Part shown: positions 1 through 12,026 of the stretch, in pieces
Numbering within the stretch: the first letter of the stretch is position 1
How the letters are laid out: every line of letters begins with the position of its first letter
Assembly: GCA_033816765.1 (NCBI GenBank)
Contig: CM066287.1
Coordinates: forward strand, 124,001 to 188,000
Direction: 5' to 3'
DNA length: 64,000 nucleotides
Source: Nothopassalora personata
Taxonomy: Eukaryota > Ascomycota > Dothideomycetes > Mycosphaerellales > Mycosphaerellaceae
Notes under the pieces: model-generated
Database searches by the model: none
What the model was told of the DNA's origin: nothing
The model's input: the letters and a program-made list of their open reading frames with translations, nothing else
Made by a program: the position numbers and the translations under genes

Positions 1-3000
1 TTAGTATAACTAAGAATTCGTAAAGTCCGTATCTTATTCTAAAAGCAGTTTTCTATTCTTCTCCTTCCGCTATCCGTATAGCGTAGAAGGCATCTCGTAG
101 GTTAATCTTCGTGTACTAGTCTAATCCGGTTAATCTATCTTATGCTTCTTCGATGTTAGGTAGCGGGTATCGGTTCTTAACCGTAATCTCGTTTAACTTC
201 CTATAGTCTTATACGAGTCGTAACTTCCCGTTTACTTTTAGAACGAACATATATAGAGTTCCTACACTTAAGGTAGATTTTCTTATCTATCCTTTAGCTA
301 GCTTCTCCTTTAGCTATTCTCGTAGGGTCTATAGCTCTTTCTTAGACATTTAATATAGGGGTCCCTATAGAGGCTCTTTCCCTAGCTAAATGTTTATCTT
401 ATAATCCTATAGTTAGTGCTTAGGTAAGGCATCCTTCCCTCTTTCCTCTTTAAAGAGTCGCGACTACTTACGATACTCCTTAGGAATACTTAACTCTAAG
501 ATGTTAGTATCCTTCGATAGTACGTTACTTCTATTACTACTAGTAACTTCGTAACCCGGCGGCCCTACGCTAGTGTCTATCCCGGTCGAAGGTAGTTCTT
601 CTACCCTTCTAGTCGGCGTAAGCTATATCTCGTTTAGCTATTTCCTTACCTTATCTACTAGTAAACGCTACTACTACGTAGGCTAAATATCGATAACGTA
701 GTCGCATTCCCTAAATGTAAGTACTCCTCTTCTCTAGTCGATAACTAGATTATGCTTTCTTAACTAAGGCATACCTAGTACGATGTTATAACTAGCTATA
801 CTAGTAATATCTAAGATAATTTCCTTATAGTACCTTTAGATAGTAAGTAGTAGCGGTATCGTCTCGCGCTCTACACTAGGTAAGGATAATCCGTCTACCG
901 CGATTAATTTATAACCCTCTTTCTTCTTATAGGTAGCGATCCTATGTCTAGTAACAAATAATTCGGAGGTAAAGTTCCCGCTTACTCCGGAATCTATTAT
1001 AGCATCTATCTTATGCCCGTTAACGATAATCTTAGTTCGAAACACTATTATCGTTAGTAATGCTTAAGCCTTTTCTATGTTATATAACTCCCTTTAGTCG
1101 CTTATTCCTAGGGAGTTAATCCTTTTCCCTATTCGTACGTAGAACGTCGTGCTTCGTATCTCGAGGCCTCCGCTTAGACCTAGCGCGAGCCTTTCTATAT
1201 CCGTACTAACATTTAGTAACGTTCCTAGATCTTCTACGTTTCTAAGTAGAGTACGCGTACGTATTATACTACGTTACGTAATTTATTCGATGTAAATGTT
1301 CCTAACGGTATAAGGTATCCGGTTCCTATTATTCGGCTCCCTATCGGTAGTCGTTCTATAATAGCGGTTACTAGATTCTCGGTTGTTTCTATAAGTAGGT
1401 ATCCCTAGGCTATACCTCGTAGGGTATCGAGTGTCTTATTAAACTTAATAGAGTGTAGTATTCTTCGTCCGCCTATCTTAGGTGGGAATTCTTCGTGCCT
1501 TCTTTATAGGTGTACGATTATGTTATATAATTTCTTAGGTGTATTAATCGTAAAGGTTAGTTATTTATTATTATCGTTAGTGTCGCTCTCTTCTCCTTCG
1601 GAGGAATCTTCTTCGCTTAATTCTTCCGGATTCTAATCTTCCTCGATAGTATCTAGCCCGGTAGTTTCTTAACTTTCTTCCTATAGTTCCGGTAACTACG
1701 ATCTGTTCTATCCTAGGTCTTAATTTTCTTTATTTCTATCGTCGAAGTAGGATTCGTCGATGTCTACTTCTCGGAGCGTAGCGTTTTACCTATACGTCGC
1801 TCCTAGGGTTCCTCTTAGTTACTAAGGCTAATACCCTACGCCTAATTTTACGGCGTAGTAAACTTAGTACGAGTCTTAGTAATAGAATCGCTAATAAAGG
1901 CTTCTATAACTATTTCGAGACTTAGATTCGATCTCGTAGTTAACTCTTCGTGCTATTATATTAAATTATTATAGTTAGTTCTTCGCATTAAATAGAATAA
2001 CTGTTATTTACTACCTATAGTACCCTCCTTGTCCTTCTAAGGGGTCTAGGAGAGGCGTCGTGCTTCTATTACTAGCTCTCTCTCCTACTCTCCAAGTATA
2101 GTCGGTATCTCCTCGAGATCTAACGCTACTCTTAGATTTACTAGTTCGGGGTTGTATTATATTAAACTGTTCGCGGCGCACTATATTCTTACCGCGGTAG
2201 TCCCTTACTAGGTAGCTAGGTTTACTATACCCGTAGTAAGTTCGTGTTTCTTTTGAACTCCGGGATGCTCTATTCCCGTTACTATTCCTAATCTTATAAC
2301 CTTTCTCGGTAACGTCGAGCTCTATTAGCTATAGTCCGTAGTACGGTTTGTCCCTAGGCTTATTATTATAGTTGTCGTAGAAGCCTCTATTACGGTTATC
2401 GTAGCCTAGTATATATCTAGCCTTTCCGGATACCTTAGAGTCGTATCGTCGTTCTATAGCTCTCTCGTAGAGCTTATCGTTAAGATTAATCGTAACTCTA
2501 ACGAGGTCGCCTAAGCTATCGATCTTCCGACCGTCCCTAATTAACTCGTCCTTAATATGCTCCTTTAGTCCTCTTCGGTATATAACTTAAAGTACTTCGT
2601 CGTCCTAATCGGTAAGTTACGCGTATTCCTAGAATTTAGTAGCATATTCGGCAGTAGATGTCTTTTAGGTTAAATACTAAATAACACGAACGGTAGTAGT
2701 AATCTTATTAGAGACACTAAAGACGCTCTTTATAGTATACTTAAGATAGTTATATAACCTAAAGATTCCGTCGGTATTGTCTTCTCCGTTACTATCTAGG
2801 TATTTCCTAAGGAATAGTTTAACCTAATACTATACTCGTCCTCTTAAGAAGGTAGTAGTAAAGATAGGCTTAAGGTTCTTAGGTATAGAGTTAAATAAGA
2901 AGTATATATCTATCTAAGAGACCTAAGTATCGAACTTGTCTCGGTCGCTATAGTAGTATTCTAGCTTACTAACCTTAAGGGTGTCGTTGCCTATATTAGT

Positions 3001-3522
3001 AGCTAAGGTATTAATAGCATCGTTCGCGGTCTAAGGTCGTCGGGCTCTACTTACTTTACTAGGGGCGGGTGTTCCCCGTTTACTCTATCGGTCTCCTATC
3101 GTAGAGGGCGTTTAAAGCTATTAGGTTTAGTATAACCTAATAATATTATAAGTTAAGAAGATAAGCTTAATCGGGTTTGTTCTCGGGCCGATAGGAAGTC
3201 GAGGGAGAGTAATAAAGTAGTAGCTATCTTATCTCGTAGAGACTAAGTAGCAGTAAGGTAGAGGTTATGTTATAGTATATTCTAAACAGTAATATTAAAT
3301 AGTAAGTTAAACGCATCGAAACTATAAGGGATTCTTAGCGTTCCTAAATATAAAGGAGATTTGTAGATCTCGGTAATTAGACTAATTATTCTAAGTATAA
3401 GTAGTCTAATTAGTCTAAGCATAAGTAGTCTAATTGCCCTAAGTCTAAGCGCTTAGGTAGGATAAGTTACGTACTCGTCTCGTTATTATAATTCTAGGGT
3501 CTATAGGAATCATTCCGTAACA
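1..3522 (-). mobile_element. RIP-degraded Ty3/gypsy chromovirus (copy E), partial
   Basis: This is a minus-strand copy of the same family as the intact element at 19809-26790, cut off by the window start. It aligns base for base with 23275-26790: the start matches the RT region, about 836-1045 is a broken protease remnant that still shows an IIDSG active-site motif, and about 1100-3115 is gag. Differences are mainly CA->TA and TG->TA, so W and Q codons became stops everywhere and nothing can be translated. The 5' LTR is 3119-3522. Its U3 half matches element A, but its R/U5 half matches copy F instead. Confidence 0.9.
3119..3522 (-). repeat. 5' LTR of chromovirus copy E (RIP-mutated)
   Basis: On the plus strand the repeat runs from TATTAGG (TG mutated to TA) to CCGTAACA. 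The right part matches the U3 of the LTR at 26409-26790 after RIP (GATCAG became AATTAG). The left part matches the reverse complement of the LTR at 55937-56399. The second LTR lies outside the window, so the target duplication cannot be checked. Confidence 0.75.
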
Positions 3523-4150
3523 CGTACCGCCTAGTACTACTAGCCGACTTAAGAATTTATAATGTATTCTATATATCCCTCCTCGAGCTATACGCGGGTA
3601 GCGAGAAGAATAGAGGTACTATACCCCTTACTAATAAGGACGGGGAATATAAAGTAGAGGTAGTACTAGGAAAGCGTAAGTATAAGGGTAAAGTGTAGTA
3701 CCTAGTACAATAGAAGGGCTAGCTAGAAGAGTATAATAGCTAGGAGCTAGTATAAGGACTCGCGAATACTACGCGTATATTAGCCAAATATAAGGCGTTA
3801 GCGAAGACGGTATAAGCCGGCGGAAGGATCCTCGAAGGCTACGCGTATAATAGTCGAATATAAGGTGTCTACGAAGGCTATATAAGGCGCTAAAGTAAAG
3901 GCATAGGTTATATATTTAGGCCTTAACCCTTTAGTAGCCGGATATAAGGACCTTACCCTTTAGACATAACCTCCTCCTTTTACTAACAATACGGGGGGAG
4001 GCCTATTCGACAGTATCTACATTAACGGTGGCCTCTAACCGCCGATAGTAACATTAGCTATAACCTATATATAAGACACTAACTCTTAGTATATTCTATC
4101 GGATTAAAAGGCTCGCTTACTTAGTTAAGTAAACACCCCCGATAGTAATA
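3523..4150 (+). pseudogene. 3' end of a RIP-degraded chromodomain retrotransposon
   Basis: Plus-strand translation at about 3640-3800 gives a chromodomain-like remnant (EYKVEVVLGKRKYKGKV, then YLVQ.KG and EEYNSWEL with stops at former W/Q codons), as at the C-terminus of chromovirus pol. A GGGGGGAGG polypurine stretch near 3994 is followed by an LTR-like block ending near 4150. The left part was lost, probably when copy E inserted. The exact LTR borders are uncertain. Confidence 0.5.
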
Positions 4151-4406
4151 ACATTAGAGAGGGAGGTAAGGAGAGAGAAGAGTAGAGAGAAGAGTATTTA
4201 TTTTAAAATAAACTTTTATAGGCGCGCTACGGCGCTACGTAGATAGAAGATAGGCGTATAGTAGGCGGCTAGTATACGTGGAGCGCGCGATTACTCGTTA
4301 TTATCGTCCTTATTATCCTCCTTATTATACTCGCCCCGTAGGTCTAGTAGTAGGAAGGCCCTATTAGCCGCGGTAGTATCGATATTTCTAGCCTATAGGA
4401 ACTATA
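4151..4406. other. RIP-mutated filler without a gene
   Basis: CA/TG-poor, TA-rich sequence with a purine-rich stretch (about 4153-4195). No reading frame or recognisable element. The RIP signature stops abruptly near 4407, where host gene sequence begins. Confidence 0.5.
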
Positions 4407-4957
4407 ACTACGGTTACAACAAAATTGCCTATGCAGGTCGGACAGCGACAAACCGGGTCAATCGAACGAATTCGCAGTCGAACAACATCTAGAGAGTCGA
4501 CAGGGCCTCCGTACCGACATGCAAAGAGATTCAATACTGATATATATGCTGCGTTGATGCATTGTTGTCTGTCATCGTAGAATTGATCGCGCCAAAATGA
4601 TTCTGGTCGGTGAGCAGTGCTCCAGTGTTTCCAGTGTACTTTCAACATCATTGCGAGGATTCTCGGCTCGATCCTGACCTACAAGATCTAACGAGAACAG
4701 CAGAACTTCCTCTTTCATACGGAGAGAGTCTGCTGGCGGATGTCGAAAGGGCAATGTCGAGATAGCACTAGTCCTCGACTCAGCTTTCCTGATAAATCTG
4801 TGCATCTGCCAACAGGTTTCGGATCGCACTGTAAGAGTAGATGTTACGCCAAAGCTCGCATGTTATTTCGATTGGCGGCGGTGCATAAAGGTCCTTGGGC
4901 TGAGAATGGAGACCCCGTCAGCGGTTTCATGCTAGTCAATGACAAATCAGCGCTTAT

Positions 4958-5307
4958 TTAAGCCAATAGAGATACCAATCGAGATGCGGGCAGCGCAACA
5001 AGCTCGTCGACAGCATCTTTCAAGGCGTTCAGTGGCTGGTCGGGTTTCAGCAGAATGGGCAGAATCCTCGGGGATTGTTGAGAAGCCGTGTACACTTCTC
5101 GGGACTTTGCTGATGAGCTCTGCTTTGGTTGCGCATGTACTGCATTTCCTTCTTTATGCTCAGTCTGAAGCTGGGACAAAGAGTACTCAAGCTCTAGAGA
5201 CTGCGCATCGAGCAGGAATGGTCATGAGCATACATCATACGAGGATAAACCTTGAGCGTACTCACCAATGTCCCTACAGTGTGCCACTCTCGGCCGAAGA
5301 TGTGCAT
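4958..5307 (-). CDS. Possible small spliced gene, unknown function
   Basis: This is a weak gene model. Exon 1 (5307-5266) starts at an ATG giving MHIFGREWHTVGTL. The intron 5265-5201 has a GTGAGT donor and a GCGCAG acceptor. Exon 2 (5200-4958) continues in frame as SLELEYSLSQLQTEHKEG and ends at TAA. The 94-residue product has a short charged helix and no recognised domain. The support is a clean intron that joins two frames and non-RIP base composition. It could also be the C-terminal part of a larger gene, or chance. It lies just downstream of the hydrolase gene on the same strand. Confidence 0.3.
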
Positions 5308-5772
5308 CTCGAATCCAGTAATGCAAAACCGCAGACCTCAGATCTGACCATGAAGTCCCGTCCGAAGCCATGTTCTAAAGATACTGCGATGATCGCGGCG
5401 TCGTGCAAGCAAAAAGGTTCCATCCAAGACCCAAACTCGAACCTAGAGCAAAAGGGAAGTGATCTCGCTGGCGAGACCGGAATCTTAGAATGATTGTGAC
5501 TCAGCTACTTCCCTGAAAGCAGAAGATTGATTCTGCGAATATATGTCTTGCCTTCATCCGAAGCGTGCTTGACTCACCTGCTGCTCAGCTGCTGCCTGTT
5601 TTTTGGGCTTGGCGCGGCAGGGGTTGAGGACAGCGGAAGGCGCAGAGGATAACCGAGGGTTATCAGAATAGATGAAGGGTTGTCAGCGACATGAAGAAGG
5701 GGCATGTGGAAGCTGCCGATATCAATTCTAGTGTATACTCCATCGAAGGAAAGTAGAAAGGGTGGTTGTCTC

Positions 5773-7215
5773 CTAATCGAAAAGTCCCTCAAATGCCCTC
5801 AGAACTGCTAGCGAGACGGGTGTGTGCGTGATGATCTTATTATGACCTGCAACGTGTCAGCACAATTTCCGAGTACTTGTTCCGCCGGGCGAATACTCAC
5901 CTCCATACCCCACCAACTCAAACCTCAGTATCGGTCTGCCAGGCCTCTTCACGCTCAACACATCCGTCCCCTTCGTTCCATCGACACAGTTATCCGCATC
6001 TAGCTCCTCGCGATTCATCGCAGAATCAGCGTCACGCTGGCCAAGCATGCGTCGGCATATCATCTCGGTCTGGTGATATGGGATATCTGCATCGTTCAAC
6101 GCGTGGATGACTTGCAAACTGCTGAGGCCACCATGATTGCCCGAGAGGGACGGGTGATCTTTGAGCGCATCGTAGTATGCTGTCAAGCGTTCGGCCGTGA
6201 GCCACTTGTCGACCATCTGGCTTGTGAGCTTGTTGGCGAGCCAAGGGAAGGGTCGCAGAGGGAGCAGGATTGGCAGCAGTCCTCCGATGCGGTATGTTGA
6301 GAGCAGTGTGGGTACGCTGTTGAATGGTGCCGCGAGCACGATGCCTGCGAACACGGTCGGCTTCGCTCCGACATTCCCGAGCGCTTTCATTTCGGGAGAG
6401 TCCATAGGAGTGAGATCACAGTGGTTCGTGGGGTCAGCATAGTGCAATGCCACAGCGCTCGAGACTGCCGTTCCAAGACTCTGGCCCAGAATGACGATCC
6501 TCTCAGGTGGGATCTCTGCAACGTGCAGGACCCAATCTACCAGCGCGATGCCATCGGCAATGAGTCCGGCCTCTGTTGGCGATCCTGTTGAAAGGCCAAA
6601 GCCGCGATAGTCGATTGTCAGTACGTGACTGTTGGCTTGAGTTGTCATGTAGCGATTCGTGAGAGGTCGTTGGTTCTGTGCTATGTGACCAGCATTGCCG
6701 TGGACTGTGGCCAAGGTATTAGTCGTTAGCATTTGAAATGAGGATAAGATCTTGTGTAGGTCACTTACAGCTGATCACGACTCTGGCGTTCTTGTCGGAT
6801 TTGAGCAGTCTAAACGACCGAGAGGAGGTAATATCGTGCACACATTGGCCTTGCGGTCTTTCTTCTGCCAGTAAATCCTTCTCATTCTGGGCATATACAT
6901 TCAGTGGCAGTATATGCCAAGCGAAGAGGTCCGTGCCGTCCGCTGTAGTGATATTGAAAGGAGTGACCTGGCTCTTTGCAAAGCCAAATCGTTCTCCGTT
7001 GTGAAGGTCATCGCCAAGGAAGAGCGTATTGAAGCTGTTGGCATACAATGCACTTACCTCTGGTCAGCTGTCGTCTTCTCTTGTACGCAATGGCAGGCCT
7101 ACAATCTCTGCATAGGCGGCGTGAGTAGTACTCCGATCAGCACTGCATACACTCCTACGGCGCTGGCGATGCCATATGCGATCCGGGTCAGCAGCGGCGG
7201 TGGTGGCGGCGGCAT
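5773..7215 (-). CDS. Alpha/beta hydrolase, BEM46/ABHD12-13-like membrane-anchored serine hydrolase
   Basis: Four exons: 7215-7103, 7052-6769, 6704-5901 and 5846-5773, giving 424 residues. Introns are 50, 64 and 54 bp. The first uses an AAG acceptor; the other two have GTAAGT/CACAG and GTGAGT/GCAG ends. The N-terminus is proline-rich and followed by one hydrophobic segment (LTRIAYGIASAVGVYAVLIG), consistent with a membrane anchor. Catalytic landmarks are in order: FHGNAGH (oxyanion loop), GQSLG (nucleophile Ser), NDADIP (acid) and GGHNK (His). The His lies across the last splice junction, so the unspliced frame would miss it. The family includes fungal Bem46 and animal ABHD12/13 lipid hydrolases; the substrate cannot be read from sequence. 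The start faces the transposon nest. Confidence 0.88.
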
Positions 7216-7355
7216 GATGGCTGCTTTTATTCACCTCTACTTCTTCCTCCAGTACTGTCACCGATGAGTATCGAACGATAATAGCATGTTGATGGCGTGT
7301 ACTAGGGTCGATGGTTGGAGACGGAACAGACGACAAGGTTCATGACCCCCAGGCG
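7216..7355. promoter_or_regulatory. 5' flank of the hydrolase gene, truncated by a transposon
   Basis: Only about 140 bp of unmutated sequence separate the hydrolase ATG from the inverted repeat at 7356. Whatever promoter the gene had beyond that point has been replaced by transposon sequence. No specific motif is claimed. Confidence 0.4.
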
Positions 7356-7385
7356 GTGGCCTAGGCTTACAAAACCGGCAAATAC
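7356..7385 (+). repeat. Left terminal inverted repeat (30 bp)
   Basis: Perfect inverted match to 35979-36008. Just inside it (about 7436-7530) are several copies of a GACTCGCC motif mixed with ATTGTCGC, resembling subterminal transposase-binding repeats. Confidence 0.75.
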
Positions 7386-7989
7386 GCGTATTCGAAATCC
7401 TCACTCGCTGCACTCGCTCTTCCTCAACAACCATCAACAATACTGCTGCGACTCGCCAACTGCTGCGACTCGCCATTGTCGCACAACAATACTGCTGCGA
7501 CTCGCCATTGTCGCCTACAATCGTAGCGAGTCGCGGCGGTATTGTCGCTTCCTCCTACTGCGTAGGTGAGTTGGGCTCCTTAATAATAGTAGACAGTAAG
7601 TATTAAGGAGCTCACCTTACTTGCTATTGTTACATTATAGCGGCGGGTATATCAACTTCTACTGCTGTTACTATTTCTTCGACTCTACACTTATCGACAT
7701 GTACAAATCTAACTATAGACGACTCACTTAGCGATATTGGCCTTAGAACAACGACAACGATAGCGATAGCGACAGCGACAGCGACAGTACACCCAATCCG
7801 CGCTCACCCTCATAAACGCGGTTATTACTATAGCTTACGATAGCGTAAGTGTGATTCCGACTCGTTAGGCGCACGTAGGTAGACTAATGTTTAAACCTAC
7901 AGTGCATACCGCCGCCCTCGTACCGCCGATACCGACGATTTCTACTACGTAAGCGAGTCGACATAGGCACAATAGCTAGGAGACTCGTA

Positions 7990-8520
7990 GAAGATAGACA
8001 AGGGTAGTATAAAGGTTACGAAGAATAATTTACGTAAGTTCGACTAGGCTAGCCGTATTATAGAGACTAAAGAGGGTATGTGTCTTATAGTAGACTCGCT
8101 ATACTATATATACTAACTCGTATTAATAGGTAAGCCGGCTTAGACGGACTACGATGCGTGTAAGAGAGCTAGTATACCCTATATAGTCTTTACTACTAAT
8201 ACCGACAAGACTTGCGCGTATTGTAAGCGTTACGCGAAGGCTCGCTACAACTCTCGCAAGTTAGTTAAGGAGCCTAGCGAGTCTAACGAGTCTAGCAATG
8301 GTTTATTTAAGGCTATCGAGGGTGTTTTAACTACTTCTAGCGAGGCTAGCGAGGTTAGTAAGGCTAGCGAGTCTAGTACTCGCCCTACTAATAATACATC
8401 GACTCGCTTAGCCGCGGCGGAGGATCGTATTTAGTAATTAGAGGGTACTGTTAGCCGCTTAATTAAATTTATTAGCGGTCTGCTAGGTAGCGAGTCAGTC
8501 GCTAAATTTCGCTCTTAGTA
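7990..8520 (+). pseudogene. ORF1 remnant of the host DNA transposon (Cys motif plus coiled coil)
   Basis: Plus-strand reading gives a RIP-broken protein in which W/Q positions became stops. It contains a CXXC motif in a basic stretch (TCAYCKRYAKARYNSRK), a Ser/Glu-rich linker made of GCGAGTC-type codons, and a C-terminal heptad-like helix (LAAAEDRI.QLEGTVSRLIKF). No known family is recognised. It probably was the accessory DNA-binding protein of the transposon, as an inference from its position opposite the transposase gene. Confidence 0.45.
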
Positions 8521-9387
8521 ATAATATAATATTAAGCAGTCTACCTCCTATCTATATACTACGAGTCTATACTTCCCTCTACTTTTTCGGTCTTAGCTAC
8601 CTCGTAGATAGCTCGATAATAAGCCTATTTCTCGGTGCCTTTACACGCTAGTTATCGTTAGGTAGACTCTAAAGTAATAGCTACGAGTCTAGCTACGAGT
8701 CTAGCTACGAGTCTAGCTATGTACTTATCGAAGTACTAGTTGCTACTATAGACTCGCTTAAGGCACTAGTTGCTACTATAGTCTCGCTTAAGGACTCCTT
8801 CTTAATCTCTCTAATTTAACTCGTAGCTAGACTCGTACGCTCTTCCTTTACCTTCTTAACCGATACTTCGCTAGCTAACGTACTTACTAGCTTATTACCT
8901 AAACCTTTCCCTATAAACACTAAATTCTACTATTGAGAGGGGGCTCTAAACCCCGTTAGCTACGGAGACGAAGACGAAGAGGATTAAGGGCTACTAGCTA
9001 TAAGATTAATATACTCTAGAGACTCGGCGATTAGAGTTATAGTATGTCGATGCGGTAAGCTACGACTCGCTAGACGCTTCTCGCTCTAGCTTACTACACT
9101 CGCTAAACGAGAAGTAGCCTAACTCGCTATAGTAGCCTAGCGAGTAATGCCCTAATCCGCTAGACGTACTATAGTACTCGCTACTATACTCGCTCGCTAG
9201 TCCTTAAGCTTACGCTCGCGTCGGCGGTCTACGTCCTTTATAAGTTCGCTAAGACTAGCTAAGGACTCGTTACTACTCGAGTCCTCTACTACTACTCGTC
9301 TATATAGATTGTTTAAGGCTCCGCGACCTTAGTTAACCTAATACGTAACGTTAACTAGTACTTCTCGCCTATCCTTCGCGTTCTAGA
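8521..9387. other. RIP-mutated interior of the host DNA transposon
   Basis: No intact frame. It includes a short tandem run of a 12-bp unit built on ACGAGTCTAGCT (about 8680-8720) and many GACTCGCT motifs on either strand. Sequence similarity to coding remnants is not evident. It ends at the CTAGA duplication flanking element D. Confidence 0.4.
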
Positions 9388-9548
9388 TGTAACGGCCTAT
9401 GGCCGTATAGCGAGTAAACGTAGCGAGTCACGTGACCGGGCCCGGGCCGACCCGCGTGCCTCGGCTTATATATTAACTTCTCGCGCCTCGCGTACCTCTT
9501 AGATAGCTTATCTAACAACTTCGTACTACCTAAGTAGGTGCCCTTACA
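9388..9548 (+). repeat. 5' LTR of element D
   Basis: Begins TGTAACGGCC and ends CCCTTACA. It contains GTCACGTGAC at 9427-9436; this box is destroyed by RIP in the 3' LTR. Confidence 0.9.
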
Positions 9549-9839
9549 CTTTATTAGACTATTCTTTTCCGTAGATAAGCTACGAGGGATCTACGAAGGG
9601 TAGATTAAGTAACGCGATAAGCGCGTTAAGTCTATAGGCTAGGTACGACTCTAAGTAAAAAGTGCGATAGTAAACGCACTAAGTTAAGTTACTAAGCACG
9701 ACATCTATCGTGCCTAAGATAAGTTAACAAGTCCCTAGTTAATAGAAGTACGACACCCTATCGTACTTAAGGTAACGGAATAGTACGCGGTAACGGTAGC
9801 CGGTAGTCGCTACTAGCGCTACGACTAGTAGTCTAACGC

Positions 9840-11996
9840 AAGTCGGTGCTTAATATATAGACTTAAGGTCGTAATGCGACATAAGAGTAAGAATAAGAAC
9901 GCCTTTAGTAAAAGATAATTAACCTCGGTAAACTAGTTACCGACCTATAGGTATACCTTAACCTAAGCGACTTCCTACACGACGACGAGATTATCGAGGA
10001 GGAAGGTAAGGAAGCTATAGTAGTAGTGGACTACATAGACGACGTAGCAATAGATAAAGGTAAAGAGGGGGAGGTATAAGTCGCGAAGACCTATCGAGTA
10101 ACACTTAAGTTACTTACCTAACTCGACATCGTAGCTTTTAAGAAGCTATACGGTAGCGACGTATCCGCTCCTCCCGCTATCTACTTCATTTTACGTCGTA
10201 GCGAAGAAGAGTACCGTAACGTCTCTAATCTCGCTAAGCTACTCTATAAGAGCTACTACGAGAATTAAGAATATAGGGATAAGCTATAGAAGGAGCTCGG
10301 TAACATATAGAAGTAACTCTCCGATGCTAAGAAGTAAGTAGCGGACCTCGATAAGCTACTTAAGACGTTAAACGCTTAGTAAAACGACCTCCGTAAGGAC
10401 CTAGCTAAGGTTATAGTAGAACGCGACACTACTATTAATAACCTTAACCTAGTTACCTAAGTACGCGACGTAGCGTCGTCGGAACGCGACATAGCCGTTA
10501 TATAGCGTAACACTACCGTAACCGAACGCGACTCTACTATCTAAGATCTTAGTGCCACTTAGATTAAGCTAGCCGCATTTAAGGTATTGCCTATTCCTAT
10601 AGACGCCGAGAAGTTCTATATATAGGCGAAGTAAGCTATAATCTAGGTTAAGGAACGCGAAGCCCGCATCGAGGAGCTTTAGCGTAAAGTAGATAACTAC
10701 GAAGAGGCCGTTACTAATTACGAGCATAACCTCTAAGCCCTACGTAATGTATATACTAAGGAACTGGAGGCCGCCGAGTAGCGTAGTCGTGTAGAAGAGA
10801 GAGGTAAGGATCGCCGATCCTTACTATTACAATCTATCTTACGCCGCCGCGTAGGTCGTAAACTATCGCCTCCTAAGGATAAGGGCCGTAAGCAGCCTAG
10901 TAATAGAGACTTATCTGACGAGTTAGGTAAAGAGGTTAGTAAGAAGGATAGGGCTAGTAAGTAGCGTAAGAGTAGGAAGGCGAGATACGATCCGGACTCT
11001 AGCGACAGTAGTAGCAGTAGCGACGAGTCTTCTAACGACGACCGCCGTATACGCCGCCGTAAGTCTAAGAAGTCTAAGAAGGTTAAGGTAGACTTTAATA
11101 ACATCCTCGACATTGTCGACATACTCGACCGTCCCTAGAGAATAGATAAGAACGTCGACGGACCGAAGCATAAGTTTTAAGGTAATCTTAATAAGGACGG
11201 GGAATTAAAGGGACCTACCCTTAAGAAGTAGATTAGCGCACTAGAGACTAAGTTGTCGGTAACCACTTTCCGCGATAAGGACGCTATACTTAAGTTTATC
11301 CTAGACTACACCGACGGTAGTATATAGGTACTACTTAACCCGAAGGTCCCGTCTATTACCGGCATTATAAGTGGTAGCGAGAGACTATACTTATTGGTTA
11401 ATAAGATAATGAAGTCTCTAATCGAGTAGTACGGTAATCGTAACCCTATTAGCCGTGCCCGCGACTACATAGTAGTCCTAAAGTAACTAGAAGAGCATTC
11501 TAAGGACTCCTTTACCGAGCTTTACCGCGAATGGCGCCGCTACGCTAACCTAATACGCATAACGGGTAAGGACGCTATAGATAACCTTATACGTAAGCTA
11601 AACTACCGCTACCTAATCCGCTACTAGCAAGCTAACCCGAAGACTCTAAACGAAGCAGTTAACGCATTATTTAAGGCCGAAGAGGACTTTAAGGTCGCCA
11701 AAGCTCTTCACCTAAGTAAGAAGAAGTCTACTACTAAGAAGGACGACAAGCCTAGCGGTACTCCTCTAGCTAGTGCCGGAGGCAATTCGAAGCGTAAGGT
11801 TAACCGTCTACCGTAAGATACTCGCCTAGCTAAGTTTAAGAATCTCCTACTCCTCGACGATGCCAAAACCGACCGCTACATAAAGGAGAGATTATGCAAG
11901 AAGTGCCGTAAGCTAGGTTATAAGCTAACCGATAAGGAGTGTAAGCCCTAGGCCTACTAGATGCTACCGCGCCCGACCTAGTCGGAAAAAGCATAG
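9840..11996 (+). pseudogene. gag remnant of element D
   Basis: Highly charged, coiled-coil-type reading on the plus strand, broken by TAG/TAA at former Gln/Trp codons. It ends at GCATAG with the same stem-loop context as the gag stop of element C. The start is not certain. Confidence 0.6.
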
Positions 11997-12026
11997 TCCA
12001 CTCGTTAAGCGTAACAACTGGTGGAC
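11996..12026 (+). other. Stem-loop at the gag stop of element D (conserved with element C)
   Basis: GTCCAC (11996-12001) pairs with GTGGAC (12021-12026), with further partial pairing inside. As in element C, the stem starts at the last base of the gag TAG. The slippery heptamer of C is not kept here (GGAAAAA in place of GGGAAAC). Confidence 0.55.

Noticed and set aside
4572..4829. 85-codon minus-strand frame in island 1
   Set aside because: No splice context, homology or composition that separates it from chance; not annotated as a gene.
4939..5493. 184-codon plus-strand frame
   Set aside because: Overlaps the better minus-strand spliced model; low-complexity composition and no domain. Neither is certain.
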